Assembly: GCA_946408315.1 (NCBI GenBank)
Contig: CAMJRV010000031.1
Coordinates: 1-12,307 of the forward strand
Length of the DNA stretch: 12,307 nucleotides
Reading direction: 5' to 3'
Origin: an uncultured Bacillota bacterium
Lineage (GTDB): Bacteria; Bacillota; Clostridia; Peptostreptococcales; Anaerovoracaceae
Shown: positions 5,400 to 12,307 of the stretch, one piece after another
Numbering within the stretch: the stretch's first letter is position 1
Layout: each line of letters begins with the position of its first letter
Notes under the pieces: generated by a model
The model's database searches: none
What the model saw: the letters and a program-made list of their open reading frames with translations, nothing else
What the model was told of the DNA's origin: nothing
Program-made: the position numbers and the translations under genes

Positions 5400-5839
5400 T
5401 CACCCAATGCGAAATGCCATAGAAAACTCTGGTGTATCTTCCTCTGTTTCAGTTGAAATTGTATTGTCCCAGTCTGCACCCCACATCCAGAACGGGGCAC
5501 CGTAAGCCTTAACAAATCTTATCAAGAATTGCTTAAAGTCGCAATTTAAGCCGTATGCCCTATCATGCCCAATGGGTTCGGTCACATAGATATATAGGTT
5601 AGCACTAGGCCGTTAGTTAATTTTAGAAATTGAATATATTCTTTCGGGACATTATACTTGAATGTCTCTTTCAATTTCATAATATCGGATATGTGAGGCG
5701 GTTCAAAAAACTTAAAAACATGGTCGCAAAGATCAGTAAATGCAATCGTTTTTGAATGCAAAGCATTGATCTCTTTTAACTTTTCAAATAAATCCTCATA
5801 AGAATAGTCTTCATCATACGATCCAAATATGTTGTTCAT
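5400..5839 (-). pseudogene. Broken SMI1/KNR4 (SUKH) family gene
   Basis: The first frame (5839-5582, 85 residues, start MNNIFGSYDEDYSYED) contains KLKETFKYNVPKEYIQFLKLTNGL, the entry to a SUKH domain, but stops seven residues later. A second frame (5585-5400) continues with GLNCDFKQFLIRFVKAYGAPFWMWG, the typical SUKH ending. The two frames overlap by four bases in different phases, and the middle of the domain, normally some tens of residues between these blocks, is absent. I read this as one gene with an internal deletion plus frameshift. SUKH proteins often serve as immunity proteins for polymorphic or contact-dependent toxins. GGGGG lies just before ATG 5839, and the gene overlaps the upstream membrane-protein gene by 26 bases, so they were one operon. 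Two separate tiny proteins are less likely. Confidence 0.55.
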
Positions 5840-6275
5840 AACAACCCCCTTCTTCGAAGTACATCGCGTTATATAAATTTACAAGCCACAATAATATGAA
5901 TAGCCCCCATACTATAAATGACAGATCCATTTTGTGCTTTGTTTTGAAATAACCGATTCCGCCTGACAAAAACGCTGCATATCCTATATAATTTGTGATG
6001 GGAATCAATGGGGTTATTCCTTTTGCAATGAGGGAGATGAAAAGCATAGAAATTACTATCGTGAAGGTCGAAGCTAATTCCAGTCGATTAAATGTTTTCG
6101 GGCAATATTTTAAAAAGATAAATAATGCTATAGCAAACAATATAATCCCAAGGATAAAGAACATGGGGAAGGCGTATGTCTCTATGTTTTTCATTACAAT
6201 AAAGTAATATTTTAGTTGGTTTATAAAGAATAGCAGACTAATTAGTACCGTTATGATAAAAAGTTTTTTATTCAT
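5814..6275 (-). CDS. Hypothetical membrane protein, upstream of SUKH remnant
   Basis: This 153-residue protein is almost wholly hydrophobic, with about five membrane segments near residues 4-18, 33-56, 68-90, 94-110 and 118-140, rich in Ile, Leu and Phe. No known motif is visible. The start ATG 6275 has only a weak purine-rich site (GATGGAAG, rather far), so an internal start such as the Met at residue 28 is possible. Its tail overlaps the SUKH remnant. Together with the SUKH neighbour it could be a leftover immunity cassette from a polymorphic-toxin locus, but that is only context. Strongly AT-rich codons suggest transfer. Confidence 0.6.
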   Translation of the reverse strand: MNKKLFIITVLISLLFFINQLKYYFIVMKNIETYAFPMFFILGIILFAIALFIFLKYCPKTFNRLELASTFTIVISMLFISLIAKGITPLIPITNYIGYAAFLSGGIGYFKTKHKMDLSFIVWGLFILLWLVNLYNAMYFEEGGCYEQHIWIV

Positions 6276-6522
6276 TCTATAATACTTCCATCTCTTTCTT
6301 CACCTTGATAAACTTTTATAACGGGATATATCTCCATTTTAATCCATTCAATTCCCTTTCTCAAGACAGAAGCGAATCATTTCGCCCAGCAAAAGTCAAG
6401 AATTTTCGCCGATAAAGCTGCTAATTTATTTGAAAATTGGAATTATATAAAATGTATTGATACTTCAACAAAGAAGGTGTAATATAGCTTGAAGAATAAA
6501 AAGAAAGAACAGGAGGAATTCC

Positions 6523-8430
6523 TTGGCGGGTCCGCTGAGGTTTTTTATGTTAAAGAAAGTAAAACGGGTTTTAATTGGTAAACCTTTAAAGAATACCGCC
6601 CTGAAGGGCGAAAAGATGGGGATATTATGGGGCCTTCCCGTTCTGTCCTCGGATGCCATCTCGTCCGTCGCCTATGCGGGACAGGAGATGCTTATCGTAT
6701 TGATCCCCGCGGTGGGTCTTGCTGCATATATGCAGATGTCGGTGCTGTCCTGGAGCATCATCGGTCTTCTGACGGTCCTGATGCTGTCCTACCGGCAGAC
6801 TATCGACAGCTATCCCAACGGAGGCGGAGCCTTTGTTGTAGCAAAGGAAAACCTCGGAGAGATACCGGGTATGATCGCGGGAGCCGCTTTGGCGGTGGGC
6901 TACATCCTGACCGTTGCCGTAAGCGTATCTTCCGGTGTGGAGCAGGTGACCTCCGCATTCCGGTTCCTGTACCCTTATAAAGTTGTGCTGGCGGTGGCGC
7001 TGGTACTCCTCCTCATGATCGGAAATCTGAGGGGAGTCAGAGAGTCCGCCAAGCTGTTCGGTGTTCCGGCTTATGCCTTTGTCGCAGGAATTCTCGCTCT
7101 TATTATCGTAGGTTTTGTCAAACTGAAGGCAGGCTATGTCCCGCCGGAGCCAAACCTCGAAAAACCGGCTCAGTCCATCACGCTGCTGCTCATGCTGAGG
7201 GCTTTCGCCAGCGGGTGTACGGCGCTGACCGGCGTGGAAGCCGTCAGCAACGCGGTTCCCAATTTCAAGGCGCCCTCGACGAAATATGCAAAGATGGTGC
7301 TTTTGCTGCTGTGTCTGATCATACTGGTGCTGTTTGCCGGTACTTCCCTGATTGTGAACTATTACCGTGTCGTTCCGGGAGAAGAGGGGGCGATGCTGGT
7401 ACTGCTGGCGGAGCAGGTTTTCGGCGACGGCTTCATGTACTATTACATCACCGCGTCCACTTTTGTTATCCTGATTTTAGGCGCCAATACCGCCTATTCC
7501 GGCTTCCCGCTGCTCATTGCCGTCATGGCCAATGAAAAGTATGCGCCGAAGCAGTTGAGCATGAGAGGGGACCGGCTCAGCTATACGAACGGGATCATTT
7601 CTCTGTCGGTTATTTCGATCCTGCTGATCGTCGGCTTCCGGGCGAACGTAACGTCCCTGCTGGGCCTGTACGCCATCGGAGTCTTCATTTCCTTCACACT
7701 TTCCCAGTCGGGGATGTTTATGAAATGGAGACGTCAGAAAAGCGAACACTGGAAGCTGAAGGCTTTTATCAACGGCTTTGGCGCTCTTGTGACGTCCATC
7801 GTCGTCGTTATCATCGCCTTCGCGAAATTCAAGCAGGGCTCCTGGGTCGTCATCGTCCTGCTGCCGGTGCTCGTGTACCTGATCGGAAAGGTTCACGGCC
7901 ATTATGTCTCGGTGCGGGAGCAGCTGAAGGTCGAAGACAGCGAGTATGACGGCATTGAGTTTGAGAAGCTGAGCTATGCAAACCGGATCATCGTGCCGAT
8001 TGAAAATGTGAATAAGGCCAGCATCCGAGCACTGCGCTACGCAAACACCATCTGTGACGATGTGGTGGCGTTCTGCGTCGCTATCAATGATGAAAGCGCC
8101 CGGGAGGTCCGGGAAAAATATGACAAGCTGGGGACGGATATCCCGCTCGTAATCAAGCTTTCCCCCTACAGAAGGGTGATCGATCCGCTGCTGCGGTTTA
8201 TCGAGTCGACGGAATACGATTACGAATCGGGAGATATGATCACCGTTCTCTTATCCGAATTTGTGGTAAGAAAATGGTGGCACCGGTTCCTGCACAACAA
8301 TACGAGAGCCTATATCGAAAAGAAGCTGCTGAAGCACAAGCATATCGTGGTATCGGTCATGCCGCTTCAGCTGAAGGATGACCGGTTTTATCTGGAGTCG
8401 CTGAAAAATCGGAAACGGAAAGAGGTGTAA
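6523..8430 (+). CDS. kimA: KimA-type potassium importer, APC superfamily
   Basis: This 635-residue protein matches KimA (B. subtilis YdaO): a basic start LIGKPLKNTALKGEKMG, then LPVLSSDAISSVAYAGQEML (39-57), SYPNGGGAFVVAKENLG, about twelve membrane segments to residue 470, and a cytosolic end that begins NRIIVPIENVNKASIRALRYA (488 onward) like a universal-stress-type domain. KimA imports K+ by proton symport in the cell membrane and is inhibited by c-di-AMP in B. subtilis. The length fits the family (about 607). AGGAGG (6511-6516) sits six bases before TTG 6523, which decides the start; ATG 6547 has only a weak site. I see no c-di-AMP riboswitch upstream. The ROK gene follows after three bases. 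Confidence 0.88.
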   Translation: MAGPLRFFMLKKVKRVLIGKPLKNTALKGEKMGILWGLPVLSSDAISSVAYAGQEMLIVLIPAVGLAAYMQMSVLSWSIIGLLTVLMLSYRQTIDSYPNGGGAFVVAKENLGEIPGMIAGAALAVGYILTVAVSVSSGVEQVTSAFRFLYPYKVVLAVALVLLLMIGNLRGVRESAKLFGVPAYAFVAGILALIIVGFVKLKAGYVPPEPNLEKPAQSITLLLMLRAFASGCTALTGVEAVSNAVPNFKAPSTKYAKMVLLLLCLIILVLFAGTSLIVNYYRVVPGEEGAMLVLLAEQVFGDGFMYYYITASTFVILILGANTAYSGFPLLIAVMANEKYAPKQLSMRGDRLSYTNGIISLSVISILLIVGFRANVTSLLGLYAIGVFISFTLSQSGMFMKWRRQKSEHWKLKAFINGFGALVTSIVVVIIAFAKFKQGSWVVIVLLPVLVYLIGKVHGHYVSVREQLKVEDSEYDGIEFEKLSYANRIIVPIENVNKASIRALRYANTICDDVVAFCVAINDESAREVREKYDKLGTDIPLVIKLSPYRRVIDPLLRFIESTEYDYESGDMITVLLSEFVVRKWWHRFLHNNTRAYIEKKLLKHKHIVVSVMPLQLKDDRFYLESLKNRKRKEV

Positions 8431-8433
8431 TCC

Positions 8434-9396
8434 ATGAAAGTGAATATTGGGGTTGAAATCGGAGCCAAGCTGATTCAGGCCGGAATCGTGGATAAATACG
8501 GCAGGCTGATTGCCAGATCGAAAATCCAGTCTAATTATGAACGGGGGCTCAAAGAGATCGTCGCCGAGGCGGTGAAGCTGATTTACGATCTGCTGGAAGA
8601 CAGGGATTACGAACTGAGAAACATCAAGAGCATCGGCGTAGCCTGCCCTGGCGTGCCGGACGAGGAAAACAGCAAAATCGTGAAGACCTACGTGCTGGGT
8701 CTTTACAATGCTCCGATCAAGGATGAGTTCAAAAAGCATTTTCCCCACACGCCGATCTATGTTGAAAACGACGCGCACTGTGCGGCAATCGCCGAGAGCG
8801 CCGCGGGCGCCGCTGAAGATCTGGACTATTCTTTGACCATCAATGTGGGAACGGGAATCAGCGGCGGAGTCATCATCGACAACAGACTCTACACGGGGAT
8901 GAACAACGCGGGAGCAGTCCTGGGGCATATGGTGATCGACAAGAACGGGAAACAGTGTTCCTGCGGAAGGATCGGCTGTTTTGAGACGGTGTGCTCCGCC
9001 AGAGCCCTTATTGAGGAAACGAGAGCCGCCGCGATGAACAATCCGGATTCGAAGATTCTGGAGGTCTGCGAAAACGACCTCTCCAAAATTACGGAGACGA
9101 CGGCCTATGAGGCGATGGAGCTGGGAGATGAAGAGGCGAAGGCTATCTTTGACCGCTACGTGGAGAATATGGCCATTGCCCTTGCCAACTTTGCCAACAT
9201 TCTGATGCCCGAGGTAATCGTTATCTGCGGAGGCATTACGAATCTGGGAGAGGATCTTCTGAGACCGGTGCGGGACAAGATGGAGGACTGGATCTACAGC
9301 AGAGAGACGACCTTGCCGATGCTGAAGCTTTCGGAAATGGGAAGCGCATCCGTGCTGGTGGGCGCGGGAATGCTGGCCGAGTATAAGAGAAAATAA
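8434..9396 (+). CDS. ROK family sugar kinase-like protein with divergent active site
   Basis: This 320-residue protein has the ROK fold landmarks: catalytic-type D113 in VENDAHCAA (110-118), phosphate loop GTGISGG (139-145), zinc site H165 with C175, C177 and C182 in GHMVIDKNGKQCSCGRIGCFE, and a late adenosine-side GGITNLG. Two places depart from functional glucokinases: the first phosphate motif is GVEIGAKLIQAG rather than a DxGGTK form, and the GH motif reads GAVLGH where the family normally has a glutamate (GExGH) contacting sugar hydroxyls. It has no N-terminal DNA-binding domain, so it is not a ROK repressor of the usual kind. AGAGGTG lies just before ATG 8434, and only three bases separate it from kimA, so both are co-transcribed. 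Sugar kinase, altered-substrate kinase or regulator are all possible. Confidence 0.85.
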   Translation: MKVNIGVEIGAKLIQAGIVDKYGRLIARSKIQSNYERGLKEIVAEAVKLIYDLLEDRDYELRNIKSIGVACPGVPDEENSKIVKTYVLGLYNAPIKDEFKKHFPHTPIYVENDAHCAAIAESAAGAAEDLDYSLTINVGTGISGGVIIDNRLYTGMNNAGAVLGHMVIDKNGKQCSCGRIGCFETVCSARALIEETRAAAMNNPDSKILEVCENDLSKITETTAYEAMELGDEEAKAIFDRYVENMAIALANFANILMPEVIVICGGITNLGEDLLRPVRDKMEDWIYSRETTLPMLKLSEMGSASVLVGAGMLAEYKRK

Positions 9397-9436
9397 AAAC
9401 AAGAGAAAAACAGGAGATCGAAAATAGAGAGAAAAC

Positions 9437-9473
9437 GGGAGCGGCCGCAAAAGCGGATCACTCCCATTTTTTT
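9437..9473 (+). terminator. Intrinsic terminator after kimA-ROK operon
   Basis: GGGAG (9437-9441) pairs with CTCCC (9461-9465), with an inner CCGC/GCGG stem around AAAA (9444-9454), followed by ATTTTTTT (9466-9473). It lies between the ends of the ROK gene and the convergent MocR gene and may serve both, since the other side (TTTTCTCTC on the minus strand) is also T-rich. Confidence 0.8.
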
Positions 9474-9484
9474 CGCGTTTATTC

Positions 9485-10900
9485 CTATTCACGTTTCCAT
9501 TTCTCAATCAGCCCCTTCAGGGCAGGTTCCATCTGGCTGACGGGGATCTGATTATAATAAAAGATCAAGGTTGCTCTTGTTTCTGCCGGTGCTTCGGTGT
9601 AGGTATCGATGGGGAGCGTGCTGATGCCGAGCTCCTGCGCCTCCTGGCACAGCAACGCGGCCGTTTTTTTGCTCTTCACGCTGATGAGCATATTGATTCC
9701 CGACGAACTGTTGACCGGCCGAATCATACCGGCGCCCCATCTGTTAAAAATAGAGAGGACCAGTTGGAGCTTCTGGGAATAGAGTGTCCGCAGTTTCTTT
9801 ATGTTGGTCTGGTATAAGCCTTTCGACATATAGATCGCCAGCGTCAACTGTTCCGTCTTGGAACAGGTCTGGGTATAATCGCCCCGAAACGTGTCGAAGA
9901 TGGCCGCCATGTTGGGAGGAAGGATCATATAGCTGATCTTGATGGACGGAAACAGCGTGGAGGAAAAGGACCCCAGATAGACGACTCTCTGGTCGTGGTC
10001 CAGCCCCTGGAGGGAAGGAATCGGCTTTCCGAAATAGCGGAGTTCGCTGTCGTAATCGTCTTCGATGATGATGCTGTCGTTCTTTCTGGCCCAGTCCAGC
10101 AGCTCATAGCGCTTTCCGATGGGCATTACATAACCGGTGGGGAACTGGTTGGAAGGACTCACATATACGGCGGAGCGGATGTTGGCAGGCAGCATGGCGA
10201 TGGAAATTCCCTCCTTTCCGACGGGGACGGACGTAATGGCGAAATCCCGGTCGCGGAAAATATTTCTCACAGGCAGATAACCCGGCTCCTCCACGGTCAC
10301 ATGCTTCATCCCCATCTTGATCAGGATCGTGCAGAGCTGCCCCATGATCTGCTGGGTCCCCGCGCCGATCACGATCTGATCGGGGGTGCAGGTTACGCCC
10401 CGGGATTGGTAGACATATTTGGATATCTCCTGTCTCAGCGCCTTTTCTCCCTTGGAATCTCCTTCTCTCAAAAGCAGGTGCGAATATTCGGTGAGCACCT
10501 GGTTGATGCACTTTTTCCATTTGATAAAGTCAAAGCAGGAAGGATCATAATACCCGTGCTTCTCATAATCGGAGAGCAGCCCGGCTTGCCGGAGCGGGGC
10601 GATTTCCGGATTCTCCGCGTCTTCCCCTTTTCTGACGCTTCCCATCCCCGCGGAAATCTGGTTGACGAAATAGCCGGACTGGGGCTTGCTGTAGATATAT
10701 CCCTCCACCAGAAGCTGATTATAGGCCAGTTCGATGGTGGTCATACTAAGGCCGAGGCTCTTTGAAAGGCCCCGCAGGGAAGGAAGCTTTTCCCGGGGCA
10801 GGATGCTGCCCTCAAGAATCGCGGTCTTTATGTAATGATAGAGCTGCAAATACAGCGGGACAGCCGATTCGCCCTGAAAATTCGGAATGATGGCCTTCAT
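9485..10900 (-). CDS. MocR/PdxR-type regulator, GntR HTH plus aminotransferase fold, PLP lysine missing
   Basis: This 471-residue protein combines an N-terminal GntR winged helix (about 12-80; LREKLPSLRGLSKSLGLS-like, then TTIELAYNQLLVEGYIYSKPQSGYFV) with a class-I aminotransferase-fold domain (about 115-471): IGAGTQQIM (178-186), VEEPGYLP (203-210), SPSNQFPTGYVMP, IIIEDDYDSELRYF (277-290). MocR proteins bind PLP through a lysine in an FSKTL motif and control genes such as pdxST, gabT or vitamin transporters. Here the motif is GSFSSTLFPSIKISY, so the expected lysine is Ser314 (codon TCC, 9961-9959). It may bind PLP or an adduct without a Schiff base. ATG 10900 has GGAGG six bases upstream. 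It is divergent from the ECF S gene at 11156, its probable target. Confidence 0.92.
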   Translation of the reverse strand: MKAIIPNFQGESAVPLYLQLYHYIKTAILEGSILPREKLPSLRGLSKSLGLSMTTIELAYNQLLVEGYIYSKPQSGYFVNQISAGMGSVRKGEDAENPEIAPLRQAGLLSDYEKHGYYDPSCFDFIKWKKCINQVLTEYSHLLLREGDSKGEKALRQEISKYVYQSRGVTCTPDQIVIGAGTQQIMGQLCTILIKMGMKHVTVEEPGYLPVRNIFRDRDFAITSVPVGKEGISIAMLPANIRSAVYVSPSNQFPTGYVMPIGKRYELLDWARKNDSIIIEDDYDSELRYFGKPIPSLQGLDHDQRVVYLGSFSSTLFPSIKISYMILPPNMAAIFDTFRGDYTQTCSKTEQLTLAIYMSKGLYQTNIKKLRTLYSQKLQLVLSIFNRWGAGMIRPVNSSSGINMLISVKSKKTAALLCQEAQELGISTLPIDTYTEAPAETRATLIFYYNQIPVSQMEPALKGLIEKWKRE

Positions 10901-10920
10901 AGGAACCTCCTTAAAAAATG

Positions 10921-10998
10921 ACTGTAAACTGTATATATATAATATCAGAAAATTCGGAAACAGTATGCATACGAAAGCGGGATTTTCATGAAAACAGT
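10921..10998. promoter_or_regulatory. Cluster of ACAGT/ACTGT motifs, candidate MocR operator
   Basis: ACTGT occurs at 10921-10925 and 10928-10932 (seven bases apart, same direction), and its complement ACAGT at 10960-10964 and 10994-10998. MocR regulators commonly bind direct repeats between divergent genes, and the first pair lies within 32 bases of the regulator's start codon. With a five-base motif in AT-rich DNA some copies could be chance. Confidence 0.3.
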
Positions 10999-11037
10999 TA
11001 AATTGTATCTATATAAAAATTTAAAATTGCATATTTA

Positions 11038-11065
11038 TTTAACTACAACCTAAGCGTATTATAAT
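11038..11065 (+). promoter_or_regulatory. Predicted promoter for ECF S gene, -10 inside a palindrome
   Basis: TTTAAC (11038-11043), a 16-base spacer and TATAAT (11060-11065). The -10 lies inside CGTATTATAATACG (11055-11068), a perfect 14-base palindrome, so a dimeric regulator could cover it. RNA would start near 11072, leaving an 84-base leader in which I see no known riboswitch. Confidence 0.5.
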
Positions 11066-11155
11066 ACGAGAAGGAGAATCGGTCAACTGATTAAGATATG
11101 TGATTCATTTTGTACCGGTTTCCAAAATGCAGTTGTATGACAGGAGTGATTTTCG

Positions 11156-11716
11156 ATGACAAACAGAGAGCAAACGACAAAGATTATACTGACGGGTCTG
11201 ATGATGGCGATGGTCGTGGTAGCAACTATGATGATTGCGATTCCGACTCCGTTTACCAGTGGGTATATTCATCTCGGCGACGCGATGATTTTCCTTTCCG
11301 TGCTGATTCTGGGCTGGCGATACGGCGCTGTGGCAGCCGGAGCTGGTTCCGCCCTTGCCGACATTCTCCTGGGTTATATGATATGGGCGCCCTGGACCCT
11401 GGTGATTAAAGGAGCCATGGGCGTGGTGATGGGGCTGTTTCTTCTGAGAGCGATGAAGAAGCCGGGAAGATATCTCCTGGGCGTTCCGGTGTATCAGCTG
11501 ATCGGTATGGTGCTGGCAGGCTGCTTCATGGCGGTAGGCTACTGTATTGCGGGATGGCTCATTTACGGCAACTTCATTGCCGCAGTGCTGGGAATTCCAT
11601 TGAATATCCTTCAATTCAGCATCGGCATGGTGCTCGCCACCATCCTCGCCGCCGCCCTGTATAAAACCCCGGCAAAGCGGTTTTTCACCTACCGGCCCAT
11701 GATAAAGGAGGAGTGA
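11156..11716 (+). CDS. ECF transporter S component, possibly vitamin B6-type substrate
   Basis: This 186-residue integral membrane protein has about six hydrophobic segments and the ECF S-component pattern: ILTGLMMAMVVVATMM near the start, GYIHLGDAMIFLSVLILGWRYGAVAAGAGSALADILLGY in the middle, WAPWTLVIKGAMGVVMG, and a basic tail. S components bind a vitamin or similar compound and pair with the shared EcfA/EcfA'/EcfT module, which is not nearby, so this is a stand-alone (group II) type. A MocR regulator in the divergent position suggests pyridoxine or pyridoxal (PdxU2-like), but hydroxymethylpyrimidine or other ligands cannot be excluded from sequence. AGGAGTG precedes ATG 11156 by about seven bases. 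Length is usual for the family. A weak terminator overlaps the stop codon. Confidence 0.85.
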   Translation: MTNREQTTKIILTGLMMAMVVVATMMIAIPTPFTSGYIHLGDAMIFLSVLILGWRYGAVAAGAGSALADILLGYMIWAPWTLVIKGAMGVVMGLFLLRAMKKPGRYLLGVPVYQLIGMVLAGCFMAVGYCIAGWLIYGNFIAAVLGIPLNILQFSIGMVLATILAAALYKTPAKRFFTYRPMIKEE

Positions 11717-11728
11717 CGCCTCTTTTTT
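11704..11728 (+). terminator. Weak intrinsic terminator overlapping ECF S stop
   Basis: GAGG (11708-11711) pairs with CCTC (11719-11722) around AGTGACG; A-T and G-T pairs extend the stem outward to about 11704, and TTTTTT (11723-11728) follows. The stem is short, and the stop codon lies in the loop. Confidence 0.45.
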
Positions 11729-11846
11729 CAACAAAGCGATGAAAATAGCTTCCCCAATGAAATGAAATATGGTATGTTAAGGAAATAAGACAGGTATTTT
11801 GTATTTGAGATTATTTGAGTTTCTTGAATAAAGGGGGAGCATTATT

Positions 11847-12307
11847 ATGAAGGTGCTTATTCTGAGCATTTCTACCGGACAGGGACACCATGCGACAGGG
11901 CAGGCTGTTCAAAACGCGTTCCGGGATAAAGGGGTCGACTGTGAGATTCTGGACGCGTATGAGTATATAGAACCGATCCTTTCCCATCTGGTATCGAAAG
12001 GCTATCTGCTTTCCGCGGCATATGCCAAGAGAATTTCATCCAAGCTGTACGATATCGTTGTAAAAAAGAACAAACCTTTGAAGAAATATTCGGTGCCCAA
12101 GCTTACCAACACGGTATTGGCGAAGGACCTCAGAGAATACATTGAAAAGAGCAATCCGGATGTGATCATCTGTACCCATGTGCTGTCCGCTATTTTAGTG
12201 AATATCATGAAGGAGAAAGAATGGCTGGATGAGTCTGCCGTGACGGTGGGTATCGTTACGGATTTCACCCTCCATCCCCTGTGGGAAGAGGCAAGGCTTT
12301 TGGATTT
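11847..12307 (+). CDS. MGDG synthase-like diacylglycerol glycosyltransferase, N-terminal part
   Basis: The frame is open from ATG 11847 to the right edge (153 codons). It begins MKVLILSISTGQGHHATGQAV, the hallmark of the MGDG-synthase N-terminal domain shared by plant MGDG synthases and bacterial UgtP-type diacylglycerol glucosyltransferases, then ILDAYEYIEPI, NPDVIICTHVLSAILV and GIVTDFTLHPLW. The C-terminal nucleotide-sugar-binding half lies beyond the window. Members transfer glucose or galactose from UDP-sugar to diacylglycerol at the inner membrane face; some clostridial relatives act on other lipids, so the exact product is open. GGGGGAG lies eight bases before the ATG. The 130 bases upstream are AT-rich with no promoter I would defend. 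Confidence 0.85.
   Translation, partial: MKVLILSISTGQGHHATGQAVQNAFRDKGVDCEILDAYEYIEPILSHLVSKGYLLSAAYAKRISSKLYDIVVKKNKPLKKYSVPKLTNTVLAKDLREYIEKSNPDVIICTHVLSAILVNIMKEKEWLDESAVTVGIVTDFTLHPLWEEARLLD

Larger units (their letters stand above)
4801..6510. other. AT-rich block, probable acquired DNA
   Basis: Base composition is plainly AT-richer here than in the genes on either side, with A/T-rich codon choice, runs of short - strand genes, one broken gene and no recognisable housekeeping function. The left edge follows the toxin-antitoxin-like locus and the right edge comes just before kimA. I could not find transposase, integrase or clear terminal repeats, so the boundaries are approximate. Between 6276 and 6522 I see no gene, only a frame without a start (6312-6488) and the kimA ribosome site. 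Confidence 0.4.

Noticed and set aside
6312..6488. Open + frame ending FENWNYIKCIDTSTKKV before kimA
   Set aside because: It has no start codon with a ribosome site and no recognised similarity. It might be a gene tail left by an insertion, but AT-rich chance openness explains it.
6276..6522. c-di-AMP (ydaO) riboswitch upstream of kimA
   Set aside because: B. subtilis kimA has one, but I could not find the conserved GC-rich riboswitch blocks in this AT-rich 247-bp gap.
8251..9507. 418-residue minus-strand frame across the kimA end and the ROK gene
   Set aside because: It is a shadow of two well-supported + genes, rich in His/Arg as expected from antisense reading, with no recognisable domain.
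9995..10765. 256-residue + frame opposite the MocR gene
   Set aside because: Antisense shadow; the minus-strand protein is clearly a full MocR regulator.

Overview
The window looks like a chromosome segment from an anaerobic Bacillota, most likely class Clostridia. The clues are an XdhC-type molybdenum-hydroxylase maturation cluster, a KimA-type potassium importer, a MocR regulator next to an ECF-transporter S subunit, an MGDG-synthase-like glycosyltransferase, and a tiny membrane-peptide (holin-like toxin) locus. Genus cannot be decided from the sequence. No rRNA, tRNA, CRISPR array or intact insertion sequence was seen.

Layout. 1-347: 3' end of a transglutaminase/DUF4129-like membrane protein (+). 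399-920: an HTH-TOBE oxyanion-type regulator (-). 1191-4463: a three-gene + operon for molybdenum cofactor handling: XdhC family protein, a fusion of a MobA/MocA-like nucleotidyltransferase with a histidine phosphatase, and a molybdopterin-binding protein with a C-terminal cysteine cluster. The regulator and operon are divergent and share a 270-bp control region. 4510-4800: a compact convergent pair, a small + RNA and a - mRNA for a ~27-residue membrane peptide, arranged like a type I toxin-antitoxin system of the TxpA/RatA kind. 4850-6275: AT-rich genes unlike their surroundings (two small membrane proteins and a broken SMI1/KNR4 (SUKH) gene), probably acquired. 6523-9396: KimA-like importer plus a divergent ROK-family protein, then a strong terminator. 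9485-10900: MocR regulator (-), divergent from 11156-11716, an ECF S component (+), probably a vitamin B6-type uptake pair. 11847-end: start of an MGDG-synthase-like glycosyltransferase.

Most interesting point. The 5' leader of the XdhC operon (1128-1170) is almost the same as the 5' leader of the small toxin mRNA 3.5 kb away (minus strand, 4765 to 4718). Both have the same start sequence at the predicted +1, a similar first hairpin with paired changes, the same exposed TAGGCGGTTA, and the same CCTC-loop-GAGG hairpin. The + small RNA at 4545-4640 carries TAACCGCCTA, perfectly complementary over 10 nt to that exposed segment in both leaders. The toxin leader therefore seems to have been copied in front of a metabolic operon, and the antitoxin-like RNA could act on both transcripts. 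This is inference from sequence and needs RNA-level testing.
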